Origin: Roseovarius sp. | Lineage (GTDB): Bacteria; Pseudomonadota; Alphaproteobacteria; Rhodobacterales; Rhodobacteraceae | DNA: 64,000 bases | Direction: 5' to 3' | Assembly: GCA_002720475.1 (NCBI GenBank) | Contig: PBIL01000022.1 | Span: 34,027-98,026, forward strand | Shown here: positions 9,798-18,751 of the stretch, in pieces | Layout of the letters: each line of letters begins with the position of its first letter | How positions within the stretch are numbered: the stretch's first letter is position 1 | Made by a program: the position numbers and the translations under genes | Notes under the pieces: generated by a model | What the model was told of the DNA's origin: nothing | What the model saw: only the letters and a program-made list of their open reading frames with translations | The model's database searches: none

Positions 9798-10508
9798 CTA
9801 CGCGGCAGGGTCCGCGGGGGCAAGAGGGCGCGCAGCCATGCCCATCTCCCAGAAGCCGACCTCAAGCCGCGTTGCGGTGGTGAAATGGCGGCACAGGCGC
9901 GCCCAGCCGGGGGTGGCCGCCGGGTCGGGGCCGAGGCGGCGGGCGATGGCCCCGTCCAGGAGCGCGCCCGCCGCGCGGCAGACCTGCTGATAGCCCGGCC
10001 CGCCATAGGTGGCGATCCAGTCGGCATAGGGGTGATCGGGGCGCAGCTCGGGCAAGAGCCGCGCGCCGATCTCGCCATATCCCAGGACGCAAGGGGCCAG
10101 AGCCGCGAGCAGGTCGAGAAAATCGCCCGAATGGCCCGCGTCGAGCACATAGCGCGTATAGGCGAGGTTGGCGGGGTGCTCTTCCGCCGCGAAGAGATCG
10201 GCCTCCGAAAGCCCGGCCTCGGCGCAGGTGCGCAGATGCAACGCAATTTCGTGATTGACGAGCGCCTCCACAGTGGCCGCGCAGGCGCGCATCTCCTCCA
10301 GCGTCTCGGCCTTGGTCACGCCCAGTGCCCAGGCGCGCGAGAAATGGATGAGGAAGATGTAGTCCTGCACGAGATAGCCTAGGAACGCCTTGCGCGGCAG
10401 GCTGCCCGCGCGCAGGCCCTCGACGAAGGCATGGCGGGTATAGTCCTGCCAGACCTTGCCCGCCGCGTCGCGCAGGGCGGGGAAGGCGGTGCCGTAATCG
10501 CCTCTCAT
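9798..10508 (-). CDS. tenA: TenA family aminopyrimidine aminohydrolase
   Basis: TenA hydrolyses aminomethyl-aminopyrimidine, a thiamin breakdown product, to the HMP pyrimidine for reuse. The 236 residues carry the TenA_C pattern: an Asp in LGYLVQDYIFLIHF (about residue 49), Tyr residues along the active cavity, the catalytic Cys in LAALAPCVLGYGEIG (about residue 140) and a late Glu in LEVGFWEMG. The ATG at 10508 overlaps the stop of the substrate-binding gene by four bases, so it is the last gene of the riboswitch-controlled thiamin operon. Pairing with a ThiY-like binding protein fits pyrimidine salvage from outside the cell. Confidence 0.9.
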   Translation of the reverse strand: MRGDYGTAFPALRDAAGKVWQDYTRHAFVEGLRAGSLPRKAFLGYLVQDYIFLIHFSRAWALGVTKAETLEEMRACAATVEALVNHEIALHLRTCAEAGLSEADLFAAEEHPANLAYTRYVLDAGHSGDFLDLLAALAPCVLGYGEIGARLLPELRPDHPYADWIATYGGPGYQQVCRAAGALLDGAIARRLGPDPAATPGWARLCRHFTTATRLEVGFWEMGMAARPLAPADPAA

Positions 10509-11437
10509 GGCGCGTTGATATCCGTGGCGAGGCCCGCGACCGGCGTCGGCTCGGCGATGAGGCCGCTTTCCAGCAGGAACGCCTCGAACCGGGCATAGCG
10601 CCCGTGGTCGAGCGCGGCGGGCCGCGTGGCAAAGCGCGGATAGGTGTCGGCCCAGGCCATCTCGTTGAGCCGGTCCTGCAACTCCTTCGAGGTGCCGGAA
10701 AAGATCTCCCACGCCTTTTCGGGATGGTTCATGATGTATTGCGTCGCGCGCTCGGTGGCGTGCAGGAAGCGGCGGATCACGTCCTTGTCCATCGTTTCGG
10801 GATTGGCCACGTAGATCAGTTCGTCATAGGCGGGCACGCCCTCTTCCTCGACAAAGAAGCAGCGCCCCGGCACGCCCTCGATCTCCATCTGGTTGAGCTC
10901 GAAATTGCGATAGGCCCCGATCACCGCGTCCACCTGCCCGGCCATGAGCGCGGGCGAAAGCGACCAGTTGACATTGACCAGGTCCACCTCCGAAAGCGCG
11001 ATGCCGTGCTGCCCGAGAATGGCCGAAAGCAGCGCCTCCTCCACACCGGCCACGGAGAAGCCGATCTTGCGGCCACGCAGATCCGCGGTGGAGGCGACGG
11101 GGCCGTCCTTCAGCACCAGCAGGCAGTTGAGCGGCGTGGCGATGAGCGTGCCGACACGGATCAGAGGCAGCCCCTCCTCGACCTGCAGGTGAAGCTGCGG
11201 CTGGTAGGCAATCGCCAGGTCCGCGCGCCCGGCGGCCACCATCTTGGGCGGGTCGGAGGGATCGGCCGGGGCCACCACCTCGACCTCGAGCCCGGCCTCC
11301 TCGAAATAGCCCAGCTCCTCGGCCAGGATGACGGGGCCGTGATCGGGGTTCACGAACCAGTCGAGGATGAGCGTCATGCGGTCCTGCGCGCTGGCCGGGG
11401 CGGCCAGAAGCGCAAGGACGAGGGGCAGATATTTCAT
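10505..11437 (-). CDS. ThiY-like pyrimidine-precursor binding protein (NMT1/THI5 family)
   Basis: This 310-residue exported protein has a signal peptide (cleavage likely after APASA, residue 18) and an NMT1/THI5-like periplasmic binding fold: [51 protein letters not shown] and [16 protein letters not shown]. In Bacillus the related ThiY binds formylaminopyrimidine for the ThiXYZ importer. The matching permease and ATPase are absent from this operon, so the protein must use a transporter encoded elsewhere, or act differently. It is coupled by four-base overlaps to thiF upstream and tenA downstream, under the TPP riboswitch. Confidence 0.85.
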   Translation of the reverse strand: MKYLPLVLALLAAPASAQDRMTLILDWFVNPDHGPVILAEELGYFEEAGLEVEVVAPADPSDPPKMVAAGRADLAIAYQPQLHLQVEEGLPLIRVGTLIATPLNCLLVLKDGPVASTADLRGRKIGFSVAGVEEALLSAILGQHGIALSEVDLVNVNWSLSPALMAGQVDAVIGAYRNFELNQMEIEGVPGRCFFVEEEGVPAYDELIYVANPETMDKDVIRRFLHATERATQYIMNHPEKAWEIFSGTSKELQDRLNEMAWADTYPRFATRPAALDHGRYARFEAFLLESGLIAEPTPVAGLATDINAP

Positions 11438-12405
11438 GGGGTCGTCTCCTCTTGGTCGTCGCCGAGGGCGATCAGGGCAATCTTTCCGGGCCAGTGCGCG
11501 GCAAGGCGCGCGCCCGCCTGCCAGGCCCGCAGCGCCGAGCGGCAGGCCAGCACGGCGCGCGGGGCCGCGGGGCGCAGGGTGTCGAACTCGGGCAGGGCAT
11601 GACGGGCGGCGCGGGGCAGGGCGGGGCCCGGCTCGCCCTCGCCGCGCAGGTCGGCGAGCCAGTCATCGGGGGTGATATCCTCGGGCGCGATGAAGCCGAA
11701 GCCGCCAGCCGGCTCCGGCGCACCGTCGAAGCGGAAGCCGCCGAAACGGTGGCCAAGGGCCTCGAAGCTGACCAGCTGGCCGAGCGGCGAGGGCGCGAGC
11801 CCCGCCAGAACGGCCAGTGCCATCTGCGCCTGAAGCGCGCCCAGGATGCCCACCGTCGGCCCGAGCACGCCATCCTCGGCGCAGTTGCCGGCCCGGTCGG
11901 GCAGGTCGGGAAAGACCGCGCGAAGGCTTGGCGCGCCGCCGCAGAATCCGCCGCAATAGCCCGAGGTGCCGACCACCGAGGCGCTGATGAACGGCGTGCC
12001 CGCCGCAAGGCAGGTATCCGACAGGATATAGCTCGCCGCGAAACTGTCGGCGCAGTCGAGCACCAGATCGGCGGCGGCGACCTGCCGGGCGGCATTGCGC
12101 GGGGTGAGCGGCGCGGCCACGGGCGCGATGCTGCATTCGGGGTTGAGCGCGGCCATCTGCGCGGCGGCGGCCTCGGGCTTGGGGCGGCCCAGATCAGCCA
12201 TGCGAAAGAGCGTCTGGCGGTGCAGGTTGCTCGGGGCAACCCGGTCGCCATCCATCAGCGTGATCCGCCCCACACCCGCGCCCACGAGGTATTGCAGCAC
12301 CGGCGCGGCCAGCCCGCCCGCCCCCGCCACCAGCACATGCGCCGAGGCAAGCCGCGCCTGACCTTGCGCCCCCAAAAGCGCGGCCTGACGGGCATAGCGG
12401 TTCAC
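11434..12405 (-). CDS. thiF: ThiF/HesA-type adenylyltransferase with rhodanese-like tail
   Basis: ThiF adenylates the C-terminal glycine of ThiS so that sulfur can be attached. The 323-residue product starts [12 protein letters not shown] (GTG at 12405, overlapping the thiE stop by four bases) and has the nucleotide-binding [35 protein letters not shown], and cysteines in GYCGGFCGG near the expected active-site region. The last 75 residues look like a small rhodanese domain with Cys near residue 288 ([14 protein letters not shown]), which could pass sulfur to ThiS. The frame is open further upstream but that part is the shadow of thiE. Confidence 0.88.
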   Translation of the reverse strand: MNRYARQAALLGAQGQARLASAHVLVAGAGGLAAPVLQYLVGAGVGRITLMDGDRVAPSNLHRQTLFRMADLGRPKPEAAAAQMAALNPECSIAPVAAPLTPRNAARQVAAADLVLDCADSFAASYILSDTCLAAGTPFISASVVGTSGYCGGFCGGAPSLRAVFPDLPDRAGNCAEDGVLGPTVGILGALQAQMALAVLAGLAPSPLGQLVSFEALGHRFGGFRFDGAPEPAGGFGFIAPEDITPDDWLADLRGEGEPGPALPRAARHALPEFDTLRPAAPRAVLACRSALRAWQAGARLAAHWPGKIALIALGDDQEETTP

Positions 12406-12998
12406 GAGGTCGCCTCCAGCCAGTGCCGCACCCGCGCCTCGGGGTCTGCGTTCAGCGTGATGTCCGTCACCGCCGAGACGATATCGGCACCTGCGTCGAA
12501 CGCGCCCTGCGCCCGCTCCACCGTCATGCCGCCGATGGCGACGAGGGGGGTGTCCCCGATCAGCCGCTTCCATTCGCTGAGCCTGTCCAGCCCCTGCTCG
12601 TGCCATTTCATCTTCTTGAGGAGGGTCGGATAGACCGGTCCGAGCGCCACGTAATCGGGCCCATGCGCCAGCGCGCGGTCAAGCTCGGCATGGTCATGGG
12701 TGCTGAGGCCGATCTTGATCCCGGCGCGGCGGATGGCGGGAATGTCGGCCGTGTCGAGATCCTCCTGCCCCAGATGCATCCAGTCGCAGCCCAGGTCGAT
12801 CGCCGCCTGCCAGTGATCGTTGACCACCAGCACTGCGCCATGAGCGCGGGCCAGATCGCGCGCCGCCGCGATTTCGGTCAGCAGCGCGCGGCCCGTCAGA
12901 TCCTTGATGCGCACCTGCACGAGCCGCACGCCCAGGGGCAGCATCCGGCGCAGCCAGTCCGCGCGCTCGAAGATCGGGTAGAAGCGCGGCAGGTTCAC
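12402..12998 (-). CDS. thiE: Thiamin phosphate synthase
   Basis: ThiE couples HMP-pyrophosphate with the thiazole phosphate to thiamin monophosphate. The 198-residue TIM barrel shows [60 protein letters not shown] and [11 protein letters not shown], all expected substrate-binding strands. Both ends overlap neighbours by four bases (thiG upstream, thiF downstream). The length is at the short end of the family. Confidence 0.95.
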   Translation of the reverse strand: MNLPRFYPIFERADWLRRMLPLGVRLVQVRIKDLTGRALLTEIAAARDLARAHGAVLVVNDHWQAAIDLGCDWMHLGQEDLDTADIPAIRRAGIKIGLSTHDHAELDRALAHGPDYVALGPVYPTLLKKMKWHEQGLDRLSEWKRLIGDTPLVAIGGMTVERAQGAFDAGADIVSAVTDITLNADPEARVRHWLEATS

Positions 12999-13765
12999 AG
13001 CACGGCCTTTCCGAAGACGGGCGTCGAGGGGGCGGCCATGTCGCGCGGCTCCATCGGGTCGGCCTCGAACCCCAGCCGCCCCGCCTCGAGCGCGCGCGCG
13101 AAGCCCTCGGCCATCGCCGCCGGATCGCCCGCACGGGCCACCGCCGTGTTCAGGAGCACTGCGTCATAGCCCAGCTCCATCGCCTGCGCGGCCTGCGACG
13201 GCAGTCCGAGGCCCGCGTCGATCACCAGCGGCAGATCGGGGAAATGCGCGCGCAAACTGCGCAGACCGTAGATATTGTTGAGCCCGAGCCCCGTGCCGAT
13301 GGGCGCGCCCCAGGGCATCAGCACCCGGCACCCGGCCTCGATGAGCCGCTCGCACAGCACCAGATCCTCGGTGCAATAGGGGAAGACCGCGAACCCCTCG
13401 TCGGTCAGGATGCGCGCGGCCTCGACAAGGCCGAAGGGATCGGGCTGGAGCGTGTCGGCATTTCCGATCACCTCCAGCTTGATCCAGTTGGTATCGAAAA
13501 GTTCGCGCGCCATCTGCGCCGTGGTCACCGCCTCGCGCACCGAATGGCAGCCGGCGGTGTTGGGCAGGACATGCACGCCCAACTCCCGGATCATGTCCCA
13601 GAAGGCCTGCCCCGCGCGCTCGCCCCCCGCCTCTCGGCGCAGCGAGACGGTGGCGACGCCCGCGCCGGAACGGCGGAACGCCTGCGCCAGGATCGCGGGC
13701 GAGGGGTATTGCGCGGTGCCCAGCATCAGCCGCGAGGTGACTTCGGTCTCGTAGAAAACCGGCAT
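12995..13765 (-). CDS. thiG: Thiazole synthase
   Basis: ThiG makes the thiazole ring from deoxyxylulose phosphate, dehydroglycine and ThiS-thiocarboxylate. The 256 residues show [11 protein letters not shown], the Schiff-base lysine in [10 protein letters not shown] (about residue 96), [30 protein letters not shown] and [20 protein letters not shown] (split), as in bona fide ThiG. thiS lies one base upstream and thiE overlaps downstream. Confidence 0.96.
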   Translation of the reverse strand: MPVFYETEVTSRLMLGTAQYPSPAILAQAFRRSGAGVATVSLRREAGGERAGQAFWDMIRELGVHVLPNTAGCHSVREAVTTAQMARELFDTNWIKLEVIGNADTLQPDPFGLVEAARILTDEGFAVFPYCTEDLVLCERLIEAGCRVLMPWGAPIGTGLGLNNIYGLRSLRAHFPDLPLVIDAGLGLPSQAAQAMELGYDAVLLNTAVARAGDPAAMAEGFARALEAGRLGFEADPMEPRDMAAPSTPVFGKAVL

Positions 13766-13766
13766 T

Positions 13767-13964
13767 TCAGCCTCCCTGCCGTGGCGCGACGATCTCGACG
13801 CGGTCGCCGTCCCTGAGCGGCGTCGCGGCGCGCTGCGCGGCGGGCACGAAGCCTTCGTTCACCGCCGTCGCCACCTTGGCCCCGCCATGGCCAAGCTCTT
13901 CGAGCAGCGCGGCGAGCGTGGCTGCGCCCGTCTCTCGCGGGGTGCCGTTAACCGTGATCTTCAT
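13767..13964 (-). CDS. thiS: Sulfur carrier protein ThiS
   Basis: ThiS is the ubiquitin-like sulfur carrier for thiazole formation; ThiF adenylates its C-terminal glycine. The 65-residue product begins [11 protein letters not shown] and ends RQGG, giving the required Gly-Gly tail. A TTG two codons upstream is possible, but the ATG at 13964 gives the normal family N-terminus. The start lies inside the end of thiO (17-base overlap), so translation is probably coupled. Confidence 0.93.
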   Translation of the reverse strand: MKITVNGTPRETGAATLAALLEELGHGGAKVATAVNEGFVPAAQRAATPLRDGDRVEIVAPRQGG

Positions 13965-14934
13965 GGGCAAGCTCCGGAGTTGCGGTCTCTCCCGTCACCA
14001 TCGCCGCGGTCATCCGCGCCAGCGCGGGCGACAGAAGGAATCCGTGCCGAAAGAGGCCGTTGACATGGATGACGCGCCCCTTGCGGGTGAGGCGCGGCAG
14101 GTTGTCGGGAAAGGCCGGGCGCGCATCGGCCCCGATCTCCAGCACCTCGGCCTCGCCGAAGGCGGGGTGGAGCGCATAGGCCGCCGAAAGCAGCTCCATC
14201 ACCGAGCGTGCCGAGGCGCGGCCGCGCTCGCCGCTTTCGATCTGTGTCGCGCCCAGCATGAAGACCCCATCGCCGCGCGGCACGATGTAGAGCGGAAAGC
14301 GCGGATGCAGCAGGCGGACGGGCCGGGAGAGGCGCATATCCGCCGAACGCAGCACCACCATCTCGCCCTTGACGCCGCGCAGCTCGGGCAGGCTGTCCCG
14401 CGCCGCGAGGCCCCGGCAGTCGATCACCGGGCCATCGGGGGCCGCACCGGTCTGCTCGAAACGCGCGCCTGCCTCCTCCAGCCGCCTGCGCAGGTGCAGA
14501 AGGGCGGCGCGCGGGTCGATATGCGCCTCCGTCTCGAAGAAGAGCGCGCGGTCATGACGCTCGGCCAGATGCGGCTCCAATGCGGCCAGTTCCGCGCCCG
14601 TGACCGGCCGGTGTCCCTTGGTGCGCCTCGCGAAAAGGTCAAGCTCGCGCCGGTCGCGCTGCAGGGTCACGACGAGCGATCCCCGCCGGATCACCGCGAC
14701 CCCCTGCGCCGCCCACCAGTCGGCGGCCTCCTGCCCCAGCCGCACCACGGGCTCCTCGGCGGAAAACCCCTCGCAGAAGGGCGCGAGCATCCCGCCCGCC
14801 CACCAGGAGCAGCCATGCGCGCCGGGGCCGGGCGCGGGATCGCTCAGCGTCACGGCGACGCCGCGCGCCGCGAGTTCGGTGGCAACGCACAGCCCCACCA
14901 CGCCCGCGCCCCGGATCGTGACGGCCTCGGTCAT
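13948..14934 (-). CDS. thiO: Glycine oxidase ThiO
   Basis: ThiO is an FAD enzyme of the DAO family that oxidises glycine to the imine used by ThiG. The 328 residues begin with the dinucleotide-binding motif IRGAGVVGLCVATELAARG and include GCSWWAGGMLAPF, PRAALLHLRRRLEEAG and the C-terminal HVNGLFRHGFLLSPALA, typical of the family. The ATG at 14934 overlaps the thiD stop by four bases. The presence of ThiO rather than ThiH implies oxygen-dependent thiazole synthesis. Confidence 0.93.
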   Translation of the reverse strand: MTEAVTIRGAGVVGLCVATELAARGVAVTLSDPAPGPGAHGCSWWAGGMLAPFCEGFSAEEPVVRLGQEAADWWAAQGVAVIRRGSLVVTLQRDRRELDLFARRTKGHRPVTGAELAALEPHLAERHDRALFFETEAHIDPRAALLHLRRRLEEAGARFEQTGAAPDGPVIDCRGLAARDSLPELRGVKGEMVVLRSADMRLSRPVRLLHPRFPLYIVPRGDGVFMLGATQIESGERGRASARSVMELLSAAYALHPAFGEAEVLEIGADARPAFPDNLPRLTRKGRVIHVNGLFRHGFLLSPALARMTAAMVTGETATPELAHEDHG

Positions 14935-15725
14935 GGCCAGACCTCGTGGAAGTGATGCACCGGGCCGTGACCATGGCCGATGGCGAGCCGGTCGGCGGCG
15001 CGGATCGCGGCGTGAAGCCAGCCATGGGCGCGGGTGACGGCCTCGGGCAGGGCCAGCCCCTGCGCGAGCCCCGCCGCGATGGCCGAGGCATAGCTGCACC
15101 CGGTGCCATGGGTGTTGCGCGTGGACAGGCGCGGCGCGTCGAGGCGGTGCATCCCTTCGGCGATCAGCCAGTCGGTGCAGCTCTCGCCCGTCGCGTGCCC
15201 GCCCTTCATCAGCACCGCCCGCGCGCCCAGTTCGCGCAGCCGCGCGCCCTGCGCCTGCATGTCGGCATCGCTCGCGGCCTCGGGCAGGCCGAGAAGCGCG
15301 GCCGCCTCTGGCAGGTTGGGCGTGAGAAGATCGGCGCGCGGCAGGAGATGCGTGACGAGCGCCGCGCGCGCCGCCTCGGGCAGAAGCCGCGCGCCGGACT
15401 TGGCCACCATGACGGGATCGAGCACCACCGGGCCGTCATAGCCCGCAAGCGCGCCCGCCACGGTCTCGATGAGCGTGGCATCGCCCAGCATCCCGATCTT
15501 GACGGCATCGACGCGGATATCGTCCAGAACGGCGGCGATCTGGGCCGCGACCATCCGGGACGGGATCGCGTGGACGGCGGTCACGGCCCGCGTGTTCTGT
15601 GCGGTGACGGCAGTGATCACGCTCGCGCCATAGACGCCGAGCGCCGAGAAGGTCTTGAGATCGGCCTGGACACCCGCCCCGCCGCCGCTGTCGGAGCCTG
15701 CGATTGTCAGTGCTGTCGCCGCCAT
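14931..15725 (-). CDS. thiD: Hydroxymethylpyrimidine/phosphomethylpyrimidine kinase
   Basis: ThiD phosphorylates HMP and HMP-phosphate to the pyrophosphate used by ThiE. The 264-residue ribokinase-fold protein shows ALTIAGSDSGGGAGVQADLK at the N-terminus, DAVKIGMLGDA, VLDPVMVAKSGARLL and the active-site GTGCSYASAIAAGLA near the C-terminus. It is the first gene of the thiamin operon. A GGGAGT ribosome site (15731-15736) lies six bases before the ATG and sits just downstream of the riboswitch, where it can be controlled. Confidence 0.95.
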   Translation of the reverse strand: MAATALTIAGSDSGGGAGVQADLKTFSALGVYGASVITAVTAQNTRAVTAVHAIPSRMVAAQIAAVLDDIRVDAVKIGMLGDATLIETVAGALAGYDGPVVLDPVMVAKSGARLLPEAARAALVTHLLPRADLLTPNLPEAAALLGLPEAASDADMQAQGARLRELGARAVLMKGGHATGESCTDWLIAEGMHRLDAPRLSTRNTHGTGCSYASAIAAGLAQGLALPEAVTRAHGWLHAAIRAADRLAIGHGHGPVHHFHEVWP

Positions 15726-15781
15726 GGACCACTCCCTTCGGATAGAGGGACCGGATGAGGGGCGCGCGAGGGCGTGCTGGT

Positions 15782-15865
15782 CTCCGTTCCCTACGCCGGT
15801 ATCAGCCGGATCAGGTTCGATGGGTTGGCGCGCGGCCTCTCAGCCCCTTGCGGGGCACCCCAACG
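15782..15865 (-). promoter_or_regulatory. TPP riboswitch (thi box)
   Basis: On the minus strand the conserved thi-box elements appear in order: GGGGTGCCC, GGGGCTGAGA, GAACCTGATC and GATACCGGCGTAGGGAACGG, matching the TPP aptamer consensus closely. It lies 57 bases upstream of thiD. No clear terminator with a T run is seen between aptamer and thiD, and the thiD ribosome site is close, so control of translation initiation by TPP is the likelier mode. Confidence 0.97.
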
Positions 15866-15876
15866 GATGTCTTTCA

Positions 15877-15905
15877 GATGTAGCAGCGGCCCCGGCCCCC
15901 TTCAA
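15877..15905 (-). promoter_or_regulatory. Probable sigma-70 promoter of the thiamin operon
   Basis: On the minus strand TTGAAG and TACATC are separated by 17 bases, ending about eight bases upstream of the riboswitch. The position fits transcription starting at or just before the aptamer. The spacing is ideal; the -10 hexamer is only a fair match. Confidence 0.5.
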
Positions 15906-15962
15906 GGGGCAATGCGGAACAGGATATGTTGCAAACCGCCCGGCCCGCGCCCCGCCCGCACG

Positions 15963-16620
15963 TCAGGATGGGGCATGAGCCCCGGAATAGCCCTTGCGGG
16001 TCCGGTCACGCCCGCCTGCGCCGGCTGAGCGCGGGGGGCAGCCGCGCTGGCGCAGGCCCTCGGGGTCGAAGGGCGGGCGCTCGAGCACGCGCGCGCCATG
16101 CGGACGGCCCAGCAGCCAGACCTCGAGCGCCGTGCCGGGTTGGGCGAGACCGGCCTTGAGATAGGCCAGCGCCAGAGAGCGGCCCACCGTGTGGCCGTAG
16201 CCGCCGGAACTCACCTGGCCCGCGGGCGTGCCGTCGGGCAGGAAGATCGGCTCGCCGCCCGAGGCGTCGGCCTCGACCGTGTCGATTTCGAGCAGCACCA
16301 TGCGTTCGCGGGCCGGGTGTCCGGCGATGGCGCGCCAGCCGTCGTGATTGAGAAAATCCTTGTCTGCGCGGATGAGCCCCGCCAGCCCGCATTCCTGCGG
16401 CCAGTATTCCGGCGAATAGTCGCGCCCCCAGCTGCCATAGCCCTTCTCGAGCCGCAGCGACATCAGCGCGCGGCTGCCCACGGGGCCCGCGCCGAGCGGT
16501 TTGCCCGCCTCCAGAAGCGCGGCGTAAAGCCGGGTCTGATCGGGTTCGGCAACATGAAGCTCCCATTCCAGATCGCCGGTGAAGCTCACGCGCAGCGCCA
16601 CCGCCTCGACCCCGGCCAGG
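15963..16620 (-). pseudogene. 3' fragment of a GcvT / dimethylglycine dehydrogenase-like gene
   Basis: About 195 residues match the C-terminal part of GcvT-domain enzymes such as dimethylglycine or sarcosine dehydrogenase: VEAVALRVSFTGDLEWELH, RALMSLRLEKGYGSWGRDYS, GLAGLIRADKDFL and the barrel tail GTPAGQVSSGGYGHTVGRSL. These domains bind tetrahydrofolate and transfer one-carbon units. The whole upstream part of the gene is missing; the frame instead continues without a break into a type II secretion gspK fragment. After the usual family end near PPFDPEGLRQRG there are about 25 extra residues, which suggests the natural stop is also lost. Almost certainly non-functional. Confidence 0.75.
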
Positions 16621-16910
16621 CGCGCGACATTGCCGGGCGTCGCCGTCGGCAGGACGGCGGCCAGGACCTCGGGCGGGGCGGTGTTGATGTTGAGGGCCGT
16701 GCCGGGCGGGAGCGCCGCGACAAGGGGCGCGAGGCGGGCATAATCCGCCTCGGTCATGCCGCGCACGAGCCGCAGCGATTCGATCCGGTCGATCGCCCCC
16801 GTCCCGACCGTGACCGGCACCGGCCGGTCGGCATAATCGGCGGGGCGCACCGGCCCGCGCGGCTGCACGACTCCCGCGATCTCGGGGCCGAGCGCGACCG
16901 GCAGAGGGGC
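16621..16910 (-). pseudogene. gspK: Internal fragment of type II secretion gspK
   Basis: In frame with the downstream GcvT piece is a stretch of roughly 90 residues with the GspK signature: ESLRLVRGMTEADYARLAPL followed by ALPPGTALNINTAPPEVLAA. GspK is the minor pseudopilin at the tip of the type II secretion pseudopilus. Both the N-terminal prepilin leader and the C-terminal part are missing. The upstream boundary near 16900 is set by a prepilin peptidase fragment on the other strand. No other gsp gene is visible in the window, so this is a relic. Confidence 0.68.
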
Positions 16911-17210
16911 GCGCTGGCCGACGGGCTGATCGGCGCGGGGGCGGGGGCGGGTGCATTTCTGGCGATCCGCTGGATCCATGCGGCCCTGCGCGGGCGCGAG
17001 GGGCTGGGTCTGGGCGATGTGAAGCGCATGGCCGGGATCGGCGCGGCGCTCGGCTGGGCGGCGCTGCCGCTCGTCGCGCTTATGGCCGCGCTCGCGGCTC
17101 TGGCGGTGGCCGGTCCGGGAAAAACGGCCCTGACTGCCGAGACCGAGATTCCCTTCGGTGCCTGCCTGGCCGCCTCGGCGGCCCTTCTCTGGATGGCGGC
17201 GGCCGCCTGA
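16911..17210 (+). pseudogene. 3' fragment of a type IV prepilin peptidase (gspO/pilD)
   Basis: The 99 residues up to the stop match the C-terminal half of A24 prepilin peptidases: ALADGLIGAGAGAGAFL, then GREGLGLGDVKRMAGIGAAL with the second catalytic aspartate (GDVK), LGWAALPLVALMAAL, and IPFGACLAASAALLWM. The N-terminal half, with the methylase cysteines and the first catalytic aspartate, is absent, and the frame upstream is antisense to the gspK relic. With gspK facing the other way, this reads as the remains of a deleted and rearranged type II secretion locus. Confidence 0.75.
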
Positions 17211-17219
17211 CGCGGCCGT

Positions 17220-17825
17220 TCAACCCTTGCCATTCTCCGGCGGTGCGTGATCGCGGAAGAGCCGGCCCTGCGTCATGAAGAAGACGAAGATCGCCGCCGT
17301 CAGGCCGAAGGTCTTGAAATACACCCAGACCTCCTCGGTCTGTGTGCGCCAGATCGCCTCGTTGAGCAGCGCGAGCCCGAAGAAGAACAGCATCAGCCGC
17401 CGCGTGAGGATCATCCAGCCCCGATGGGTAAGCGGCATGACCCCCTCCATCACGACCTCGAGCCAGGACTGCCCGCGCATGAGGCCGATCCCCAGCACGC
17501 CCCCGAAGAGCAGGTAGATCAGCGTGGGCTTCATCTTGAAGAAGCGCGGATCGTTGAACCAGACCGAGAGCCCGCCGAAAACCACGATGAGGACCGCCGT
17601 CACCACCTGCATCCGGCTCAGATGCCCGGTCAGACGCCACAGCAGCCCCATTGCCAGAAGAAACACGGGAATGAACCCGGCGGTCACGACGATGAAGCCC
17701 GCATATTCGGTGCCGCCGATCTCGAACGTGCGGTCCTTGAGCCAGAGATAGGCCGCGAAGAACGCGAGGATGGGGCCGAATTCCAGCGCCGGTTTCATCC
17801 ATTTCGGGGCAGGGGTCTCGGTCAT
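17220..17825 (-). CDS. yciB: Intracellular septation protein A family (YciB/IspZ)
   Basis: This 201-residue inner-membrane protein has about five or six hydrophobic segments and the YciB pattern: KPALEFGPILAFFAAYLWL, IPVFLLAMGLLWRLTGHLS, VFGGLSVWFNDPRFFKMKP, THRGWMILTRRLMLFFFGLA and EAIWRTQTEEVWVYFKTFG. YciB is linked to cell-envelope synthesis and division. The ATG at 17825 is preferred because AAAGGAC lies six bases upstream. It follows the DMT transporter and ftsY on the same strand with short gaps, so the three form an operon. Confidence 0.93.
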   Translation of the reverse strand: MTETPAPKWMKPALEFGPILAFFAAYLWLKDRTFEIGGTEYAGFIVVTAGFIPVFLLAMGLLWRLTGHLSRMQVVTAVLIVVFGGLSVWFNDPRFFKMKPTLIYLLFGGVLGIGLMRGQSWLEVVMEGVMPLTHRGWMILTRRLMLFFFGLALLNEAIWRTQTEEVWVYFKTFGLTAAIFVFFMTQGRLFRDHAPPENGKG

Positions 17826-17838
17826 GCGATGTCCTTTC

Positions 17839-18741
17839 TCAGCCGCCGAACTCAACTATCACCGCGCCGCCCGCGATCAACCCCATCAGCGCGATGCGGC
17901 GCGGCCCCACGGTCTCCCTCAGCACCAGCCAGCCGATGAGCGCGGCGAAGACGGTCGAGGTCTCGCGCAGCACCGCCGCCTCGCCCACCTTGTCGAGCCG
18001 CGTGGCCAGCATGATCGAGCCGAAGGAGAAGAACGCCACCAGCCCGCCCGAGATGCCGCGCAGCGCCAGGGGGCCAATCGCGGGCCGCGCGACCATGTTG
18101 CGCCAGCGCAGACCTGTAATCGGCAGGATGCTCATCCCGTCGAGGAAAAAGAACCACGCCAGAAAGGTGAAGGGATCGGCGGTGGCGCGGATGCCATAGG
18201 CGTCATAGGTGGTATAGAGCGCCACGAAAAGCCCCGTCGCCACGGCAAGGCCGAGCGCCAGCGGCATGGTTTCGCGCTCCAGCGTCAGCGTGCGCAGGTT
18301 GTAGACCGCAAGCCCGTAGATGCCGCAGAGCAGGACCGCCACCCCCGCCCATTGCCGCGGCGTGAACAGCTCACCGAAAATCAGCCACGCCCCGATCACC
18401 GTGAAGAGCGGCCCGGTGCCGCGCACCACCGGGTAGACGACCGTATAGGCGCCCTTGGAATAGGCCATGGCCTGCAAGACCTTGTAGCCGATATGGATGA
18501 CGACGGCCCCGGCGAAGATCGGCCACATATGCGCCTCGGGCCAGGGCACGACGAATAGCGCGAAGGGGGCCGCCATGAGGCAGTAACTGAGGTCGATCGC
18601 CCCCCGGCTCAGCCAGGGATCGTGCTGCCCCTTCTGCAACGCGCCGAAGACCGCGTGCAGGAATGCCGCCAGGAGCGCCAGCGCCATGGCAAGGTGGCGG
18701 CCCGCCTCGGTGCCCTCCAGTGAGATAAGCCAGTCGCTCAT
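17839..18741 (-). CDS. EamA/DMT superfamily transporter
   Basis: The 300-residue protein has about ten membrane helices and two EamA halves. Typical parts are LLAAFLHAVFGALQKG, VVYPVVRGTGPLFTVIGAWL in the first half and GEAAVLRETSTVFAALIGWL in the second. Members move small metabolites such as amino acids; the substrate here is unknown. It begins ten bases after ftsY and ends 13 bases before yciB, so it is co-transcribed with both. Confidence 0.9.
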   Translation of the reverse strand: MSDWLISLEGTEAGRHLAMALALLAAFLHAVFGALQKGQHDPWLSRGAIDLSYCLMAAPFALFVVPWPEAHMWPIFAGAVVIHIGYKVLQAMAYSKGAYTVVYPVVRGTGPLFTVIGAWLIFGELFTPRQWAGVAVLLCGIYGLAVYNLRTLTLERETMPLALGLAVATGLFVALYTTYDAYGIRATADPFTFLAWFFFLDGMSILPITGLRWRNMVARPAIGPLALRGISGGLVAFFSFGSIMLATRLDKVGEAAVLRETSTVFAALIGWLVLRETVGPRRIALMGLIAGGAVIVEFGG

Positions 18742-18751
18742 CCGGCGCGGG

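Noticed and set aside
12423-13169. Plus-strand open frame across thiE and thiG
   Set aside because: It lies antisense to two clearly recognised thiamin genes and has no family resemblance.
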